A stretch of 64,000 nucleotides of DNA, taken from contig NZ_SKBR01000002.1 in NCBI RefSeq assembly GCF_013450295.1, forward strand, positions 186,001 to 250,000. The letters are read 5' to 3'. Position 1 is the first letter of the stretch, and each line of letters begins with the position of its first letter. Source of the DNA: Streptomyces sp. AJS327 (GTDB lineage Bacteria > Actinomycetota > Actinomycetes > Streptomycetales > Streptomycetaceae). The position numbers and the translations under genes are program-made. This document shows positions 7,769 to 17,151 of the stretch, one piece after another. A model generated the notes under the pieces. That model searched no databases. It was not told where the DNA came from and saw only the letters and a program-made list of their open reading frames with translations.

Positions 7769-10741
7769 ATGACCACCGCCGCCGCGCCGGCCCCGAAGTA
7801 CGCCGTCGGCTCCCTCGTCCATGCCCGGGGCCGTGAATGGGTGGTGCTCCCGGACTCCACCGAGGACCTCCTCGTGCTGCGTCCGCTGGGCGGCGCCGAC
7901 GTCGACATCGCGGGGGTGCTGCCCAACCTGGAGACCGTGGTGCCCGCCACGTTCGCCCCGCCCACGCCCGGAGACCTCGGTGACCAGCACACCGCTGGTC
8001 TGCTGCGCACCGCCCTGCGGATCGGGTTCCGGGCCGGGGCGGGCCCCTTCCGGTCGCTCGCCTCGATCGCCGTGGACCCGCGCCCGTACCAGCTGGTGCC
8101 GCTGATGATGGCGCTGCGCCAGGACACGGTGCGGCTGCTGATCGCCGACGACGTGGGCATCGGCAAGACCGTCGAGGCCGGCCTCATCGCGGCCGAACTG
8201 CTCGCCCAGGGTGATGCCCGCGGCCTGGTCGTGCTGTGCTCCCCGGCGCTCGCCGAGCAGTGGCGGGCCGAGCTGCGCGGCAAGTTCGGCATCGACGCGC
8301 GTCTTGTGCTGCCCGCCACGATCGGCCGCCTTGAGCGCGAGACGCCGTACGGGCAGTCGGTGTTCCGCCCTGATGGCGCATACGTCGTGTCGACCGACTT
8401 CATCAAATCGCCCCGCCACCGTGAGGACTTCCTGAACAACTGTCCCGACCTGGTGATCGTCGACGAGGCGCACACCTGTGTCGCGGACTCCACGGCGCAG
8501 GTCTCGGCGCGCACCTCGCAGCAGCGCTACGGACTGCTGCGCGCGCTTGCTGACGACGCCAGCCGTCACCTCCTCCTGGTCACCGCTACCCCGCACAGCG
8601 GCAAGGAGGAGCCCTTCCGCAGACTGCTCGGGCTGCTCGACGCCCGCCTCGCCACCGTGGGCTTCGAATCCCGCGCGGGCCGTGAACTGCTCGCCCAGTT
8701 CTTCGTGCAGCGCCGCCGCGCCGACATCCGTGAGGACTTCCAGGACGGCGCGCACTTCCCCTCCAGCCGGGACACCGTCGAGGTCTCCTACGCCCTGCAG
8801 CGCGACTACCGCGCCCTGCTAGCCGAGGTCCTCGCGTACGCCCGTGAGACGGTGCGCTCCGCCGACGGGGCGTTGCAGCAGCGGCAGCGCTGGTGGTCGA
8901 CCCTGGCACTGCTGCGCACCCTGTCCTCCTCGCCGGCCGCCGCCGTACGGTCGCTGAACACCAGGGCCGGTGTCCAGGAGGCGGACACCCCCGACGAGGT
9001 GGACCTCACCGGGCAGGTGACCGTCTCGGACCCGGCGGACACCGACAGCGCCCAGTCCGCGGACGAGGTACCGGGCAGCCTGCTGCCCACCGCCACGTCC
9101 ACGATCGAAGAGACCGGCTCTGACGGCCCCGATGGTCTCGACGCCGAGGAGAAGGCCCGGCTCGTCGCCATGGCCGAGGCCGCGCGCAAACTCGCCGGTC
9201 CCACCCGCGACACCAAGTTGAAGAAACTGGTGGCGATGGTGACCGACCTCCTCGACTCCGGTTACCGGCCGATCGTGTTCTGCCGCTACATCGCCACGTC
9301 CGACTACGTCGCAGGTCACCTGAAGAAGGTGCTCAACAAGAAGGGCACCGAACACCCGGTGGCGGTCGCTGCCGTCACCGGCGAACTCTCGCCCGACATG
9401 CGCCTGAACCGCATCGCCGAACTCACCGGCGCGGACGAGAACGGCGAGCCCGTCCCCGAGCGGCGCGTCCTGGTGGCCACCGACTGCCTGTCCGAGGGCG
9501 TCAACCTCCAGGAGTCCTTCGACGCCGTCATCCACTACGACCTGGCCTGGAACCCGACCCGCCACGAGCAGCGCGAGGGCCGCGTCGACCGCTTCGGGCA
9601 GCGCACCGAAACCGTGAAGGCCCTCACCCTGTACGGGGCGGACAACCCTGTCGACGACATCGTCCTGAAGGTGCTGCTGCGCAAGCACGAGCGCATCCGC
9701 CGCGCCACCGGCATCTCCGTCCCCGTGCCGCAGCAGGCGGAGAGCGCCATGCAGGCGGTCTTCGAAGAGCTGATCCTCAGCGGCGAGACCCCGTCCTTCG
9801 AGCAGGAGGGCCTGTTCGAGCGCGAACAGCTGCCCGCTGCCGAGCAGCTGGAGCTTGCCTGGGAGTCCTCCGCCGAGCGGGAGAAGGCGTCCCGGTCCCT
9901 CTACGCCCAGAACCGAATCAAGAAGGAGGACGTGGCCACCGAGGTCGCTGAGATCCGTGCCGCGCTCGGTACCGGCGAGGAGGTCAGGGAGTTCACCCGC
10001 CGCGCGCTCGGCGCACTGCGCGGGGTGCCCGCCGATCGCAAGCAGAGCGGGTTCACCGCCCACATCGACGCGCTTCCGCAGGGCCTGCGCGACGCCGTGA
10101 CCGCGGCGCTCGGCCCCCGCCACCCGCGCCCGGTCGTTTTCCACGACGCGCCGAGCGCTCCGCGCGGCGAGGTGGCCCTCACCCGCACCGACCCGGTGGT
10201 GGCCGCGACCGCCCGCTTCGTCCTGGACACCGCCCTGGACGAGAAGTTCCCGGCCTGGCAGCGCCCGGCCCGCCGCTGCGGCGTGATCCGTACGAACGCC
10301 GTACGACGGCCCACCACCATGCTCCTCGTACGTCACCGTTTCCAGCTGAGCCTGCCCACCCGCGACGGCGAGATCCGCCCCCAACTCGCCGAGGACGCAC
10401 GGGTGGTGGCCTTCCAGGGCAGACCCGAAGCGCCGCAGTGGCTGCCGGACGAGGAGGCGCTGGCCCTCCTTCAGGCCCGCGCCACCGGAAACTCCGACCC
10501 GGCCTTCGCCACCGACCACATCGCGTCGATTCTCGCCGCCCTGAAAACCGGCCTCATGGACGAACTGCGCCTGCGCTCCAAGACAGCCGCGACGGAGCTC
10601 GAAGCCTCGCACCACCGGGTCCGCACCGCCGCCCGTGCCCGTCTCGCCGGCCTGAAGGCCGTCCCGCAGGGCGATCCGGACGTCCTCGGTGTCTTCCTCT
10701 ACCGTCCGGCCGCCACGATCCAGCTGGGAGCCGACGCGTGA
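7769..10741 (+). CDS. SNF2-family helicase, DISARM DrmD-like
   Basis: A 990-residue SF2/SNF2 ATPase. Walker A lies in DDVGIGKT (Lys133), the DEAH box is at 232-235, TATPHSG is motif III, and REGRVDRFGQ is motif VI of the second RecA domain. An acidic, Ser/Thr-rich linker of roughly 80 residues separates the two ATPase lobes, and the C-terminal 300 residues match no domain I can name. This arrangement and length fit DrmD, the SNF2-like helicase of class 1 DISARM. Start is the ATG at 7769 with GGAAGG just upstream. The last 4 bases overlap the methylase start (GTGA), so the two are translationally coupled. It probably moves along DNA to help discriminate or process unmodified DNA, by analogy with DISARM. 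Confidence 0.85.
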   Translation: MTTAAAPAPKYAVGSLVHARGREWVVLPDSTEDLLVLRPLGGADVDIAGVLPNLETVVPATFAPPTPGDLGDQHTAGLLRTALRIGFRAGAGPFRSLASIAVDPRPYQLVPLMMALRQDTVRLLIADDVGIGKTVEAGLIAAELLAQGDARGLVVLCSPALAEQWRAELRGKFGIDARLVLPATIGRLERETPYGQSVFRPDGAYVVSTDFIKSPRHREDFLNNCPDLVIVDEAHTCVADSTAQVSARTSQQRYGLLRALADDASRHLLLVTATPHSGKEEPFRRLLGLLDARLATVGFESRAGRELLAQFFVQRRRADIREDFQDGAHFPSSRDTVEVSYALQRDYRALLAEVLAYARETVRSADGALQQRQRWWSTLALLRTLSSSPAAAVRSLNTRAGVQEADTPDEVDLTGQVTVSDPADTDSAQSADEVPGSLLPTATSTIEETGSDGPDGLDAEEKARLVAMAEAARKLAGPTRDTKLKKLVAMVTDLLDSGYRPIVFCRYIATSDYVAGHLKKVLNKKGTEHPVAVAAVTGELSPDMRLNRIAELTGADENGEPVPERRVLVATDCLSEGVNLQESFDAVIHYDLAWNPTRHEQREGRVDRFGQRTETVKALTLYGADNPVDDIVLKVLLRKHERIRRATGISVPVPQQAESAMQAVFEELILSGETPSFEQEGLFEREQLPAAEQLELAWESSAEREKASRSLYAQNRIKKEDVATEVAEIRAALGTGEEVREFTRRALGALRGVPADRKQSGFTAHIDALPQGLRDAVTAALGPRHPRPVVFHDAPSAPRGEVALTRTDPVVAATARFVLDTALDEKFPAWQRPARRCGVIRTNAVRRPTTMLLVRHRFQLSLPTRDGEIRPQLAEDARVVAFQGRPEAPQWLPDEEALALLQARATGNSDPAFATDHIASILAALKTGLMDELRLRSKTAATELEASHHRVRTAARARLAGLKAVPQGDPDVLGVFLYRPAATIQLGADA

Positions 10742-13700
10742 GCACCGCGAGAACCCTGGTCACTGACACCGTCGCCACCGTCGGCGGGCTGCTGCCCTAC
10801 GACCACCTCGTCCGCATCAAGGAGGGCAAGGAGCAGTCCGGCTCGAAGCCCGCCGACTACCGGCTGTTCGCCAAGGGCGAGTCCGTACGGGACGCCGCCG
10901 AGCGCTCCTGGGGCTATCTCTGCGGCGTCTGGGCCGCCTACCAGGACGCCCTCGCCCGCGACGGGGCGGACGACGACACCGGTGTGCACGCGGTGGGGCT
11001 CACCACCGAACGCTGGCTGCTACCCCTGTTCGAGCAGCTCGGCTTCGGCGCGCTGTTGGCAGTGCCGGAGCCCGGCCTGCCCGCCCACGACGACACGAAG
11101 AAGTTCCCTGTCAGTCACGCGTGGGCGCACGTGCCCGTGCACCTCACCGGCTGGAACGTCCCGCTGGACGTCCGCACCCCGCACGTGGCGCCGCAGGCCC
11201 CGCAGTCCATGGTGCAGGAGTACCTCAACCGCTCAGGTGACAAGGCCCTGTGGGGTGTCCTGTCCAACGGCCGCCAGCTGCGGCTGCTGCGCGAGTCCGC
11301 GTCGCTGACCGGCGCCGCGTTCATCGAGTTCGACCTCCGGGCGATCTTCGAGGGCAAGCGGTCCGACGACTTCGTCCTCCTGTGGCGCCTGCTGCACCGC
11401 ACCCGCTTCGAGGGCGACCCCGCCGCCTCCTGCCCGTTGGAGAAGTGGCGCACCGAGGCCATCGACTCCGGCACCCGCGCCCTCAAGGAGCTCCGCAAGG
11501 GTGTAGAGAAGGCCCTCACCGTGATCGGCGGCGGCCTGATCGCCCACCCCGACAACGCGAAGTTGCGCGAGGCCCTGCACGCCCGCACGCTCACCGTCCG
11601 CGATCTGCACCCCGCCCTGCTGCGCCTCGTCTACCGACTCCTCTTCCTCTTCGTCACCGAGGACCGCGGCCTGCTTCTCCACCCGGACGCCGACAAGACC
11701 GCACGCGACCGCTACGAGAAGTACTTCTCCACCGCGCGCCTGCGCCGCCTCGCCCGCCGCTCCGGCAGCCCGCACGGCGACCAGTGGGAGGCCCTCACCC
11801 TCGTGATCAAGGGCCTCGGCGAGCCCGGCGGACGCCCCGAACTGGGCCTGCCCGCCCTCGGCGGCCTCTTCGAACCCACCCCGGTGGACAAGCGCCTCGA
11901 CGGTCTCACCCTCACCAACGAGTCCCTGTACGAGGCCGTGCGCACCCTCGCCGTCATCTTCGACGTCAAGCTCGGCCGCCCCCGCAAGGTCGACTACCGG
12001 CACCTGGGAGCGGACGAACTCGGCTCGGTCTACGAGTCGTTGCTCGAACTCGAACCCCGCCAGGAAGAGGACGGCTCCTACGTCCTGAAGAAGTTGGACG
12101 GCAACGACCGCAAGACTTCCGGCTCCTACTACACGCCCTCTCCGCTGATCGACTGTCTCCTGGACTCGGCCCTTGACCCGGTCATCGAGCGGGCCGTCCG
12201 CTCAGGCACGACGAAGCAGGAACGCAAGGCGGCGCTCCTGGCCCTGACGGTGTGCGACCCGGCCTGCGGCAGCGGCCACTTCCTGGTCGCGGCGGCCCGC
12301 CGCATCGCCCGCCGCCTCGCGGAGATCGAGACCGACGACCCGGAGCCGACCGCCGAGGCCGTCCGCGACGCGCTGCGCGAGGTCATCTCCCGCTGCGTGT
12401 ACGGCGTCGACCTCAACCCCATGGCCGTGGAACTGGCCAAGGTCTCCCTGTGGATCGAGGCCATGAAGCCCGGCCGCCCGCTCACCTTCCTCGACGCGCA
12501 CATCAAGCACGGCAACGGCCTGCTCGGCACGACACCGAAGCTCCTCGCGGGCGGGCTGCCCGACGAGGCGTTCAAGGTCCTGGAAGGCGACGAGTCCAAG
12601 GCCGTAAGAAACCTGAAGGCTCGCAACGCGAGCGAACGGGAGCGGTGGCTGGCGGCGCTGCGCCACCACGCGAACCAGGACGCCCTCTTCTCTGAGCAGC
12701 ACGCGCTGGAGATCTCCAACGCGGCAATCAGCGCGAAGACGTCGGACATCACGACCGCCCGGTCGGAGGAACTGGAGGACGTCCAGAACCAGGCCCGCGC
12801 CTACCACGAACTCACCATCTCCAGGGACTACGTGCGGGCGCTTGAGCTAGCCGACGCGTGGTGCGCGGCGTTCGTCTGGGAGAAGACCGAACGCACCGAC
12901 GGCACGAAACGGACGGACGAGACCTTCCCGCCCGCGCTCACCACGGACTCCCTGCTCGCCCTGCACTCCGCAGACGGCGGCGCGAGTCTGCCGGCGGGCA
13001 CGGTGGAGAAGGTGTTGCGCCTGCGCGAGGAGTACCGCTTCTTCCACTGGCACTTGGAGTTCCCTGAGGTGTTTCGGGTGCCGGCCGATCTGGACGCGCC
13101 GGGGGTGGACGAACGGACCGGGTGGAAGGGCGGGTTCAGTTGCGTCCTCGGCAACCCGCCGTGGGAACGGGTCAAGCTCCAGGAGCAGGAGTTCTTCGCC
13201 ACCCGTGACGCCTCGGTTGCGAACGCCGCGAACAAGGCGGCCCGCGAGCGCCGGATCGCCGCGCTGGCCACCAGTGAGGAGGAGGCGGACCGGTCCCTGC
13301 ACGCCGAGTTCATTGCCGCGCGCCGCCTCTCCGAAGGCATCAGCCACCTGCTGCGCGGCTCGGGTCGCTTCCCGTTGGCCGGGCGCGGCGACGTCAACAC
13401 GTACGCGGTCTTCGCCGAGGCGGCTTCGCTCGGCATCGCCCCCGAGGGACGCTTCGGCCTGGTCCTGCCGACGGGCATCGCCACCGACGCGACGACCGCG
13501 CCGTTCTTCTCCGACCTGGTGCGCACCTCACGGCTCGCGTCCTTCCTGGACTTCGAGAACGAGGCGTTCATCCTCAGCCGGGACGTGCACCACTCGGTAC
13601 GGTTCTCGCTGCTGACCGTCACCGGCCGCGGTGAGCGGGTGGATTCGGCGCCCTTCGCGTTCGGCACCCGCCACATGGAGGATCTCGACGAGCGCCGCTT

Positions 13701-14898
13701 CACGATGCCGCCCGAGGAAATCCTCCTGGTTAACCCCAACACGGGCACGCTGCCGGTGTTCCGCACCCGCAGGGACGCGGAGATCACCCTGGGGATTTAC
13801 CGGCGCGTCCCGGTCCTCCGGCGCGAACCGGACGCGGACGGCAAGGGCGGCACGGACCCATGGGGCCTGACCTTCATGACCATGTTCCACATGTCCAACG
13901 ACTCCCACCTGTTCCGTGGCAAGGCGGAGCTGGAGGGCGAGGGCTGGAAGCTCAAGGGCAACATCTTCATGCACCCGTCCGACGGGTGCCGCTATCTGCC
14001 GCTGTACGAGGCCAAGATGCTCCACCACTTCGACCACCGGCTCGGCACGTACGAGGGGCAGACGCAGGCGCAGGCGAACGTGGGGACGCTGCCGAGGGTT
14101 ACGGCGGAGCAGCATGACGACCCCGACTTCGCGCCGATGCCTCGGTACTGGGTACCGGAGTTCGACGTGGACTCGGGGAGGCGGGACAAGAAGGGGAACC
14201 GGGTCATGTGGCCGGGGGTCGCCTCGCGGCTGGGGGAGAAGGAGTGGTGGAACGGGTGGCTGTTGGGGTGGCGGGACATCGCTCGCTCCACGGATACGCG
14301 GACCATGATCGGTTCGGCCTTGCCGGCGTACGGTGTCGGCGACAAGTTCCTGCTGGCTCTGGCCCCGCAGTCACCGGCGATCCTGCTGGCCATCTTTGAC
14401 TCGTTCGTCTTCGACTTCGTGACGCGTCAAAAGGCATCGGGTACAGCGCTGAAGTACTTCACCGTGCGGCAGCTTCCGGCGGTGACCTCGCAGGAACTCG
14501 CCGATCTGGACGGACTCTTGGGCGGCAGCGCGGCGGACTGGATCGTCGCTGGCTCCCTAGAACTTGCGTACACCTCACGGGACATGGCTGCATTCGCCAG
14601 GACCCATGGGGAGACCGGTGCCCCGTTCCGCTGGAACGCGGAGCGCCGCGAGCTTCTGCGTGCGGAGCTGGACGCCGCACTGTTCCATGCGTACGGGCTC
14701 AGCCGCGATGACGTGGACTATGTGATGGAGACGTTCCCCACGGTCAAGAAGAGGGAGGAGACCCTGTGCGGCACCTACCGCACCCGCGACCTCATCCTCG
14801 ACATCTACGACCGCATGGCGGAGGCCCGCGAGACCGGCCGTGCCTACCAGACCGTGCTGGACCCGCCGCCAGGCAAGGGCCCCCGCCACGAGAGCTGA
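10738..14898 (+). CDS. Large Eco57I-type N6-adenine DNA methyltransferase (DrmMI/PglX-like)
   Basis: 1386 residues. Motif I is DPACGSGHF (Asp507) and the catalytic motif IV is NPPW (Asn806), which marks a class I amino-methyltransferase acting on adenine N6. About 500 residues precede motif I and about 580 follow motif IV; the C-terminal part is presumably the target-recognition region. I see no clear PD-(D/E)xK nuclease motif in the N-terminal part, so it is better read as a protective methylase, as DrmMI in DISARM and PglX in BREX, than as a self-contained type IIG enzyme. GTG 10738 overlaps the stop of the SNF2 gene by 4 bases. The gene ends 25 bp before the convergent DUF397 gene. Recognition sequence cannot be read from this. 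Confidence 0.88.
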   Translation: MSTARTLVTDTVATVGGLLPYDHLVRIKEGKEQSGSKPADYRLFAKGESVRDAAERSWGYLCGVWAAYQDALARDGADDDTGVHAVGLTTERWLLPLFEQLGFGALLAVPEPGLPAHDDTKKFPVSHAWAHVPVHLTGWNVPLDVRTPHVAPQAPQSMVQEYLNRSGDKALWGVLSNGRQLRLLRESASLTGAAFIEFDLRAIFEGKRSDDFVLLWRLLHRTRFEGDPAASCPLEKWRTEAIDSGTRALKELRKGVEKALTVIGGGLIAHPDNAKLREALHARTLTVRDLHPALLRLVYRLLFLFVTEDRGLLLHPDADKTARDRYEKYFSTARLRRLARRSGSPHGDQWEALTLVIKGLGEPGGRPELGLPALGGLFEPTPVDKRLDGLTLTNESLYEAVRTLAVIFDVKLGRPRKVDYRHLGADELGSVYESLLELEPRQEEDGSYVLKKLDGNDRKTSGSYYTPSPLIDCLLDSALDPVIERAVRSGTTKQERKAALLALTVCDPACGSGHFLVAAARRIARRLAEIETDDPEPTAEAVRDALREVISRCVYGVDLNPMAVELAKVSLWIEAMKPGRPLTFLDAHIKHGNGLLGTTPKLLAGGLPDEAFKVLEGDESKAVRNLKARNASERERWLAALRHHANQDALFSEQHALEISNAAISAKTSDITTARSEELEDVQNQARAYHELTISRDYVRALELADAWCAAFVWEKTERTDGTKRTDETFPPALTTDSLLALHSADGGASLPAGTVEKVLRLREEYRFFHWHLEFPEVFRVPADLDAPGVDERTGWKGGFSCVLGNPPWERVKLQEQEFFATRDASVANAANKAARERRIAALATSEEEADRSLHAEFIAARRLSEGISHLLRGSGRFPLAGRGDVNTYAVFAEAASLGIAPEGRFGLVLPTGIATDATTAPFFSDLVRTSRLASFLDFENEAFILSRDVHHSVRFSLLTVTGRGERVDSAPFAFGTRHMEDLDERRFTMPPEEILLVNPNTGTLPVFRTRRDAEITLGIYRRVPVLRREPDADGKGGTDPWGLTFMTMFHMSNDSHLFRGKAELEGEGWKLKGNIFMHPSDGCRYLPLYEAKMLHHFDHRLGTYEGQTQAQANVGTLPRVTAEQHDDPDFAPMPRYWVPEFDVDSGRRDKKGNRVMWPGVASRLGEKEWWNGWLLGWRDIARSTDTRTMIGSALPAYGVGDKFLLALAPQSPAILLAIFDSFVFDFVTRQKASGTALKYFTVRQLPAVTSQELADLDGLLGGSAADWIVAGSLELAYTSRDMAAFARTHGETGAPFRWNAERRELLRAELDAALFHAYGLSRDDVDYVMETFPTVKKREETLCGTYRTRDLILDIYDRMAEARETGRAYQTVLDPPPGKGPRHES

Positions 14899-14923
14899 AT
14901 CACGAAGTCGCGGGCGAAGCCAA

Positions 14924-15118
14924 TCAGTTGGGCTGGCTCCGCCCGAGTTCGGCGACGAACCCGGCCCAGGCGGCGCGTGGGAACGCGAGCTGGGGGCCGC
15001 CGCGCTCCTTGGAGTCCCGTACGTGGACGACGGCAAGGGCGGTGGCGACCTCGACGCATTCGCCGCTGCTGTATGAGCTCTTGAACCACTGGAGCCGCGC
15101 AGGCTGTTCGGTGCTCAT
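14924..15118 (-). CDS. DUF397 domain protein
   Basis: A 64-residue protein with the DUF397 signature: LQWFKSSYSSGECVEVA followed by VRDSKERGGPQLAF. These small proteins are abundant in Streptomyces and nearly always sit just downstream of an XRE/DUF5753 regulator, as in the whiJ and abaA-type clusters. Its start overlaps the stop of the upstream XRE gene by 4 bases (15115-15118), so it is translationally coupled. It is thought to act with the XRE partner, possibly as an antitoxin-like or regulatory partner; the biochemical role is not established. Confidence 0.92.
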   Translation of the reverse strand: MSTEQPARLQWFKSSYSSGECVEVATALAVVHVRDSKERGGPQLAFPRAAWAGFVAELGRSQPN

Positions 15119-15984
15119 TGATCTCCCAGCAATTTCTCGATCAAGGCCAGGGACTCGCTTGGGTTGAGGGCCTGGGCGCGGATACTGCCGTAGCGCGCGG
15201 CCAGCATACGTACCTCTTCAGGGGCAGTCACAAGCCGGCTGACGTTCTGCACTTCCACATATGCGAGCTGGGCTTTCCCTGGCGGGGTAAGCAAAGTGAA
15301 CGGACCACCGAGGCTCGGGTGATCCGTACGATTCGTGGGCATGACCTGGAGTTCCACATTGCGCAGTGGCGCTACCGAGAGCAGTCGGCGCAACTGCACC
15401 CGGTGGACTGTCGAGGTTCCTGTCGGCCGTTGGAGGACGGACTCCTCGACGGTGAACGAGACAAGCGGCAGGGGCCAGCGCGTCAGGATCTCCTGCCTGC
15501 CCAGCCGAGCGGCCACTCGTTGCTCGATGGTCTCGTCGTCGAGCAGCGGCCGACGGCTGGTGAAGACGGCACGCGCGTGCCCCTCTGTTTGGAGGAGTCC
15601 CGGCAGCGAAAGCGCCGCGTAGTAATGCAGCTCGACCGCTGTCGCCTCCAACTCCGCATAATCCCGAAACCACTCCGGATGCCGAACCCTCCGCCGAGCC
15701 TTCGCCCGCTCCACGTCCTCCCCGAGCATCGCCAATAGCCCACCACACCCGAGAAGTTCGTCCACCGTCACCAGAAGGTCCGGCTGCGGAGTCCGCCGCC
15801 CCCGCTCGATCGAAGAGATCTGCTCCTCGCTGTACCCGACCGCCTGCCCCAGCTCCCGCTGGTTCATCCCGGCCAGCTCCCGTGCCGCCTTGATCATGCG
15901 GCCGATGGCGCGGAACAGGTCCGCTACCTCCTCGGAGCCCGCTGGGTCTCCGGCGCCACCCGAGTCGCCTCGTACCGCCACCAT
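15115..15984 (-). CDS. XRE-family regulator with DUF5753 (WhiJ-like)
   Basis: 289 residues. A helix-turn-helix of the Cro/XRE type occupies about residues 28-75 (MIKAARELAGMNQRELG, then GYSEEQISSIERG). The remainder matches the DUF5753 region that follows the HTH in WhiJ-like proteins of Streptomyces, ending around ALNPSESLALIEKLL. It is coupled to the DUF397 gene downstream and divergent from a broken HATPase gene, the classic three-gene arrangement. Four CCGGACA repeats at 16081-16149 lie in the divergent promoter region and could be its operator. Start ATG 15984. Whether it has anything to do with the flanking defence genes is unknown. Confidence 0.92.
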   Translation of the reverse strand: MVAVRGDSGGAGDPAGSEEVADLFRAIGRMIKAARELAGMNQRELGQAVGYSEEQISSIERGRRTPQPDLLVTVDELLGCGGLLAMLGEDVERAKARRRVRHPEWFRDYAELEATAVELHYYAALSLPGLLQTEGHARAVFTSRRPLLDDETIEQRVAARLGRQEILTRWPLPLVSFTVEESVLQRPTGTSTVHRVQLRRLLSVAPLRNVELQVMPTNRTDHPSLGGPFTLLTPPGKAQLAYVEVQNVSRLVTAPEEVRMLAARYGSIRAQALNPSESLALIEKLLGDQ

Positions 15985-16080
15985 CGCCCACCACCCGCCC
16001 GTTCCGGTCCCGGCCGCCGCCCGGACGTGCCGCCCGTGGATCTCCTGCCCCCCCCCGAGCGCCGTTCGTGTACGTCACGG

Positions 16081-16149
16081 CCGGACACCCGGACAACTCC
16101 CGTACCAGCCGGGCCGCCCACCCGGACAGCCTGCCCGCACCGCCGGACA
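16081..16149. promoter_or_regulatory. Four CCGGACA repeats upstream of XRE gene
   Basis: CCGGACA occurs at 16081-16087, 16089-16095, 16122-16128 and 16143-16149, all in the same orientation, between the XRE gene and the remnant HATPase gene. Four copies in 69 bp is more than expected by chance even in GC-rich DNA, although C/G-rich 7-mers recur easily here. It is a candidate binding region for the adjacent XRE protein. Confidence 0.4.
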
Positions 16150-16211
16150 GTCACGCTCCGTACGGCGGCGGGTGCTCCCCACGGTAGATCGGGCACGTCA
16201 CCCTCGGTGAT

Positions 16212-16640
16212 GTGAACCAGGAAACCGAGGTCGTCGATCCCCAATCAGACGCGCACGTGGGCCACTTGCGCTTCACGGCGCCCACGCCGTACGCCATGCC
16301 GCCGAGCGCCGGCTCGCGGCGCACCTGTCGCCGGACGGCCCCCGAGGCGACGACCTCACCACCACGGCCGCCATCCTCATCGCCGAAATGACCGCGAACG
16401 CCGCCCTGCACGGCCGGGTGCGCGGTCGCGAGGCCCGCCTCGACGTCCATCTGGACGCGAGCGAACTGCGGATCGAGGTCAGCGACGCCCGAGGCGACTG
16501 CCTGCCTGTGCGCCAACCCCCGAAAGACGGAGGTGAATCGGGGCGTGGCCTGCTGCTCGTGGAGGCGCTGTCCGACGATTGAGGCGTACGCCCGCACAGC
16601 CCCGGCGGCAAGACGGTATGGGCCGCGTGCCGCCGCTGGC
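16212..16640 (+). pseudogene. Broken anti-sigma-factor-like HATPase gene
   Basis: The central reading frame (to the TGA at 16580-16582) encodes IAEMTANAALHG (N-box) and ESGRGLLLVEALSDD (G-box), the signature of the small Streptomyces ATP-binding proteins related to RsbW/SpoIIAB. Two lesions are visible. The likely start (GTG 16212, VNQETEVVD... to FTAPTP) is in another frame than the body and must shift near 16280-16290. Immediately after SDD a TGA stands where homologues have TGG, and the same frame continues with GVRPHSPGGKTVWAAC, the normal C-terminus. So one frameshift and one nonsense change disrupt it, unless these are sequencing errors. It sits where the whiJ-type cluster normally has this partner, divergent from the XRE gene. 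Confidence 0.75.
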
Positions 16641-16671
16641 CGTTGGTCCGCGCCCCTTGTCCCTGGGTCGC

Positions 16672-17151
16672 TCAGACCCGTACGAGTTTGCTCAGCGTGG
16701 CACAGAGGGCCGCGCCACCGTCCGGCGCGGCCACCGCCATCTTCCGCAGGTCCTCTCTGGTCAAGTACCGGTAGCTCTGCGGTGGATGGAACGGCCCGGC
16801 AGCCCGTAGGGCCGACAGCGGCACTGGCTCTTCGAAGGCCACGGTCGCTTCCAGTGAGAGTCCGCTCGCCTGGAGCGCCCCGCTCATGTACGCGTCGTAC
16901 TCGCGGCGGCTGATTCCGGCCTCCGTCCGGCTGGCGGTCCAGACTTCGCGGGGAGAGGCCACCCGGACGGAGGCGATGCGCGCGAGGCCCACGATGGCCA
17001 TGGTGGGGGCGGTCGCGTAGAGCAGGACCGGGGTTCCGGGCGGGGCGGCGACGCGCTGGCGGCGGACCTCCACCGTCTTCGTCCCGGCCAGGATCGCCGT
17101 GGCGAACCGGGGGTGGACGGACAGCAGCATCGTGCGCTCCGGATCGTTCAC
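16672..17151 (-). CDS. ASCH-domain (PUA-like) protein
   Basis: 159 residues. The N-terminal half reads MLLSVHPRFATAILAGTKTVEVRR, a typical ASCH start with the conserved basic G-T-K-x-V-E-x-R segment, followed by a beta-rich region. ASCH domains are PUA-like folds thought to bind RNA or modified nucleotides; at least one characterised member has hydrolase activity on modified cytidine. The ATG at 17151 overlaps the stop of the upstream GNAT fusion gene by 4 bases, so both are made from one message and probably act together. The C-terminal tail contains a YRYLTREDLRKMA helix. Substrate unknown. Confidence 0.82.
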   Translation of the reverse strand: MNDPERTMLLSVHPRFATAILAGTKTVEVRRQRVAAPPGTPVLLYATAPTMAIVGLARIASVRVASPREVWTASRTEAGISRREYDAYMSGALQASGLSLEATVAFEEPVPLSALRAAGPFHPPQSYRYLTREDLRKMAVAAPDGGAALCATLSKLVRV

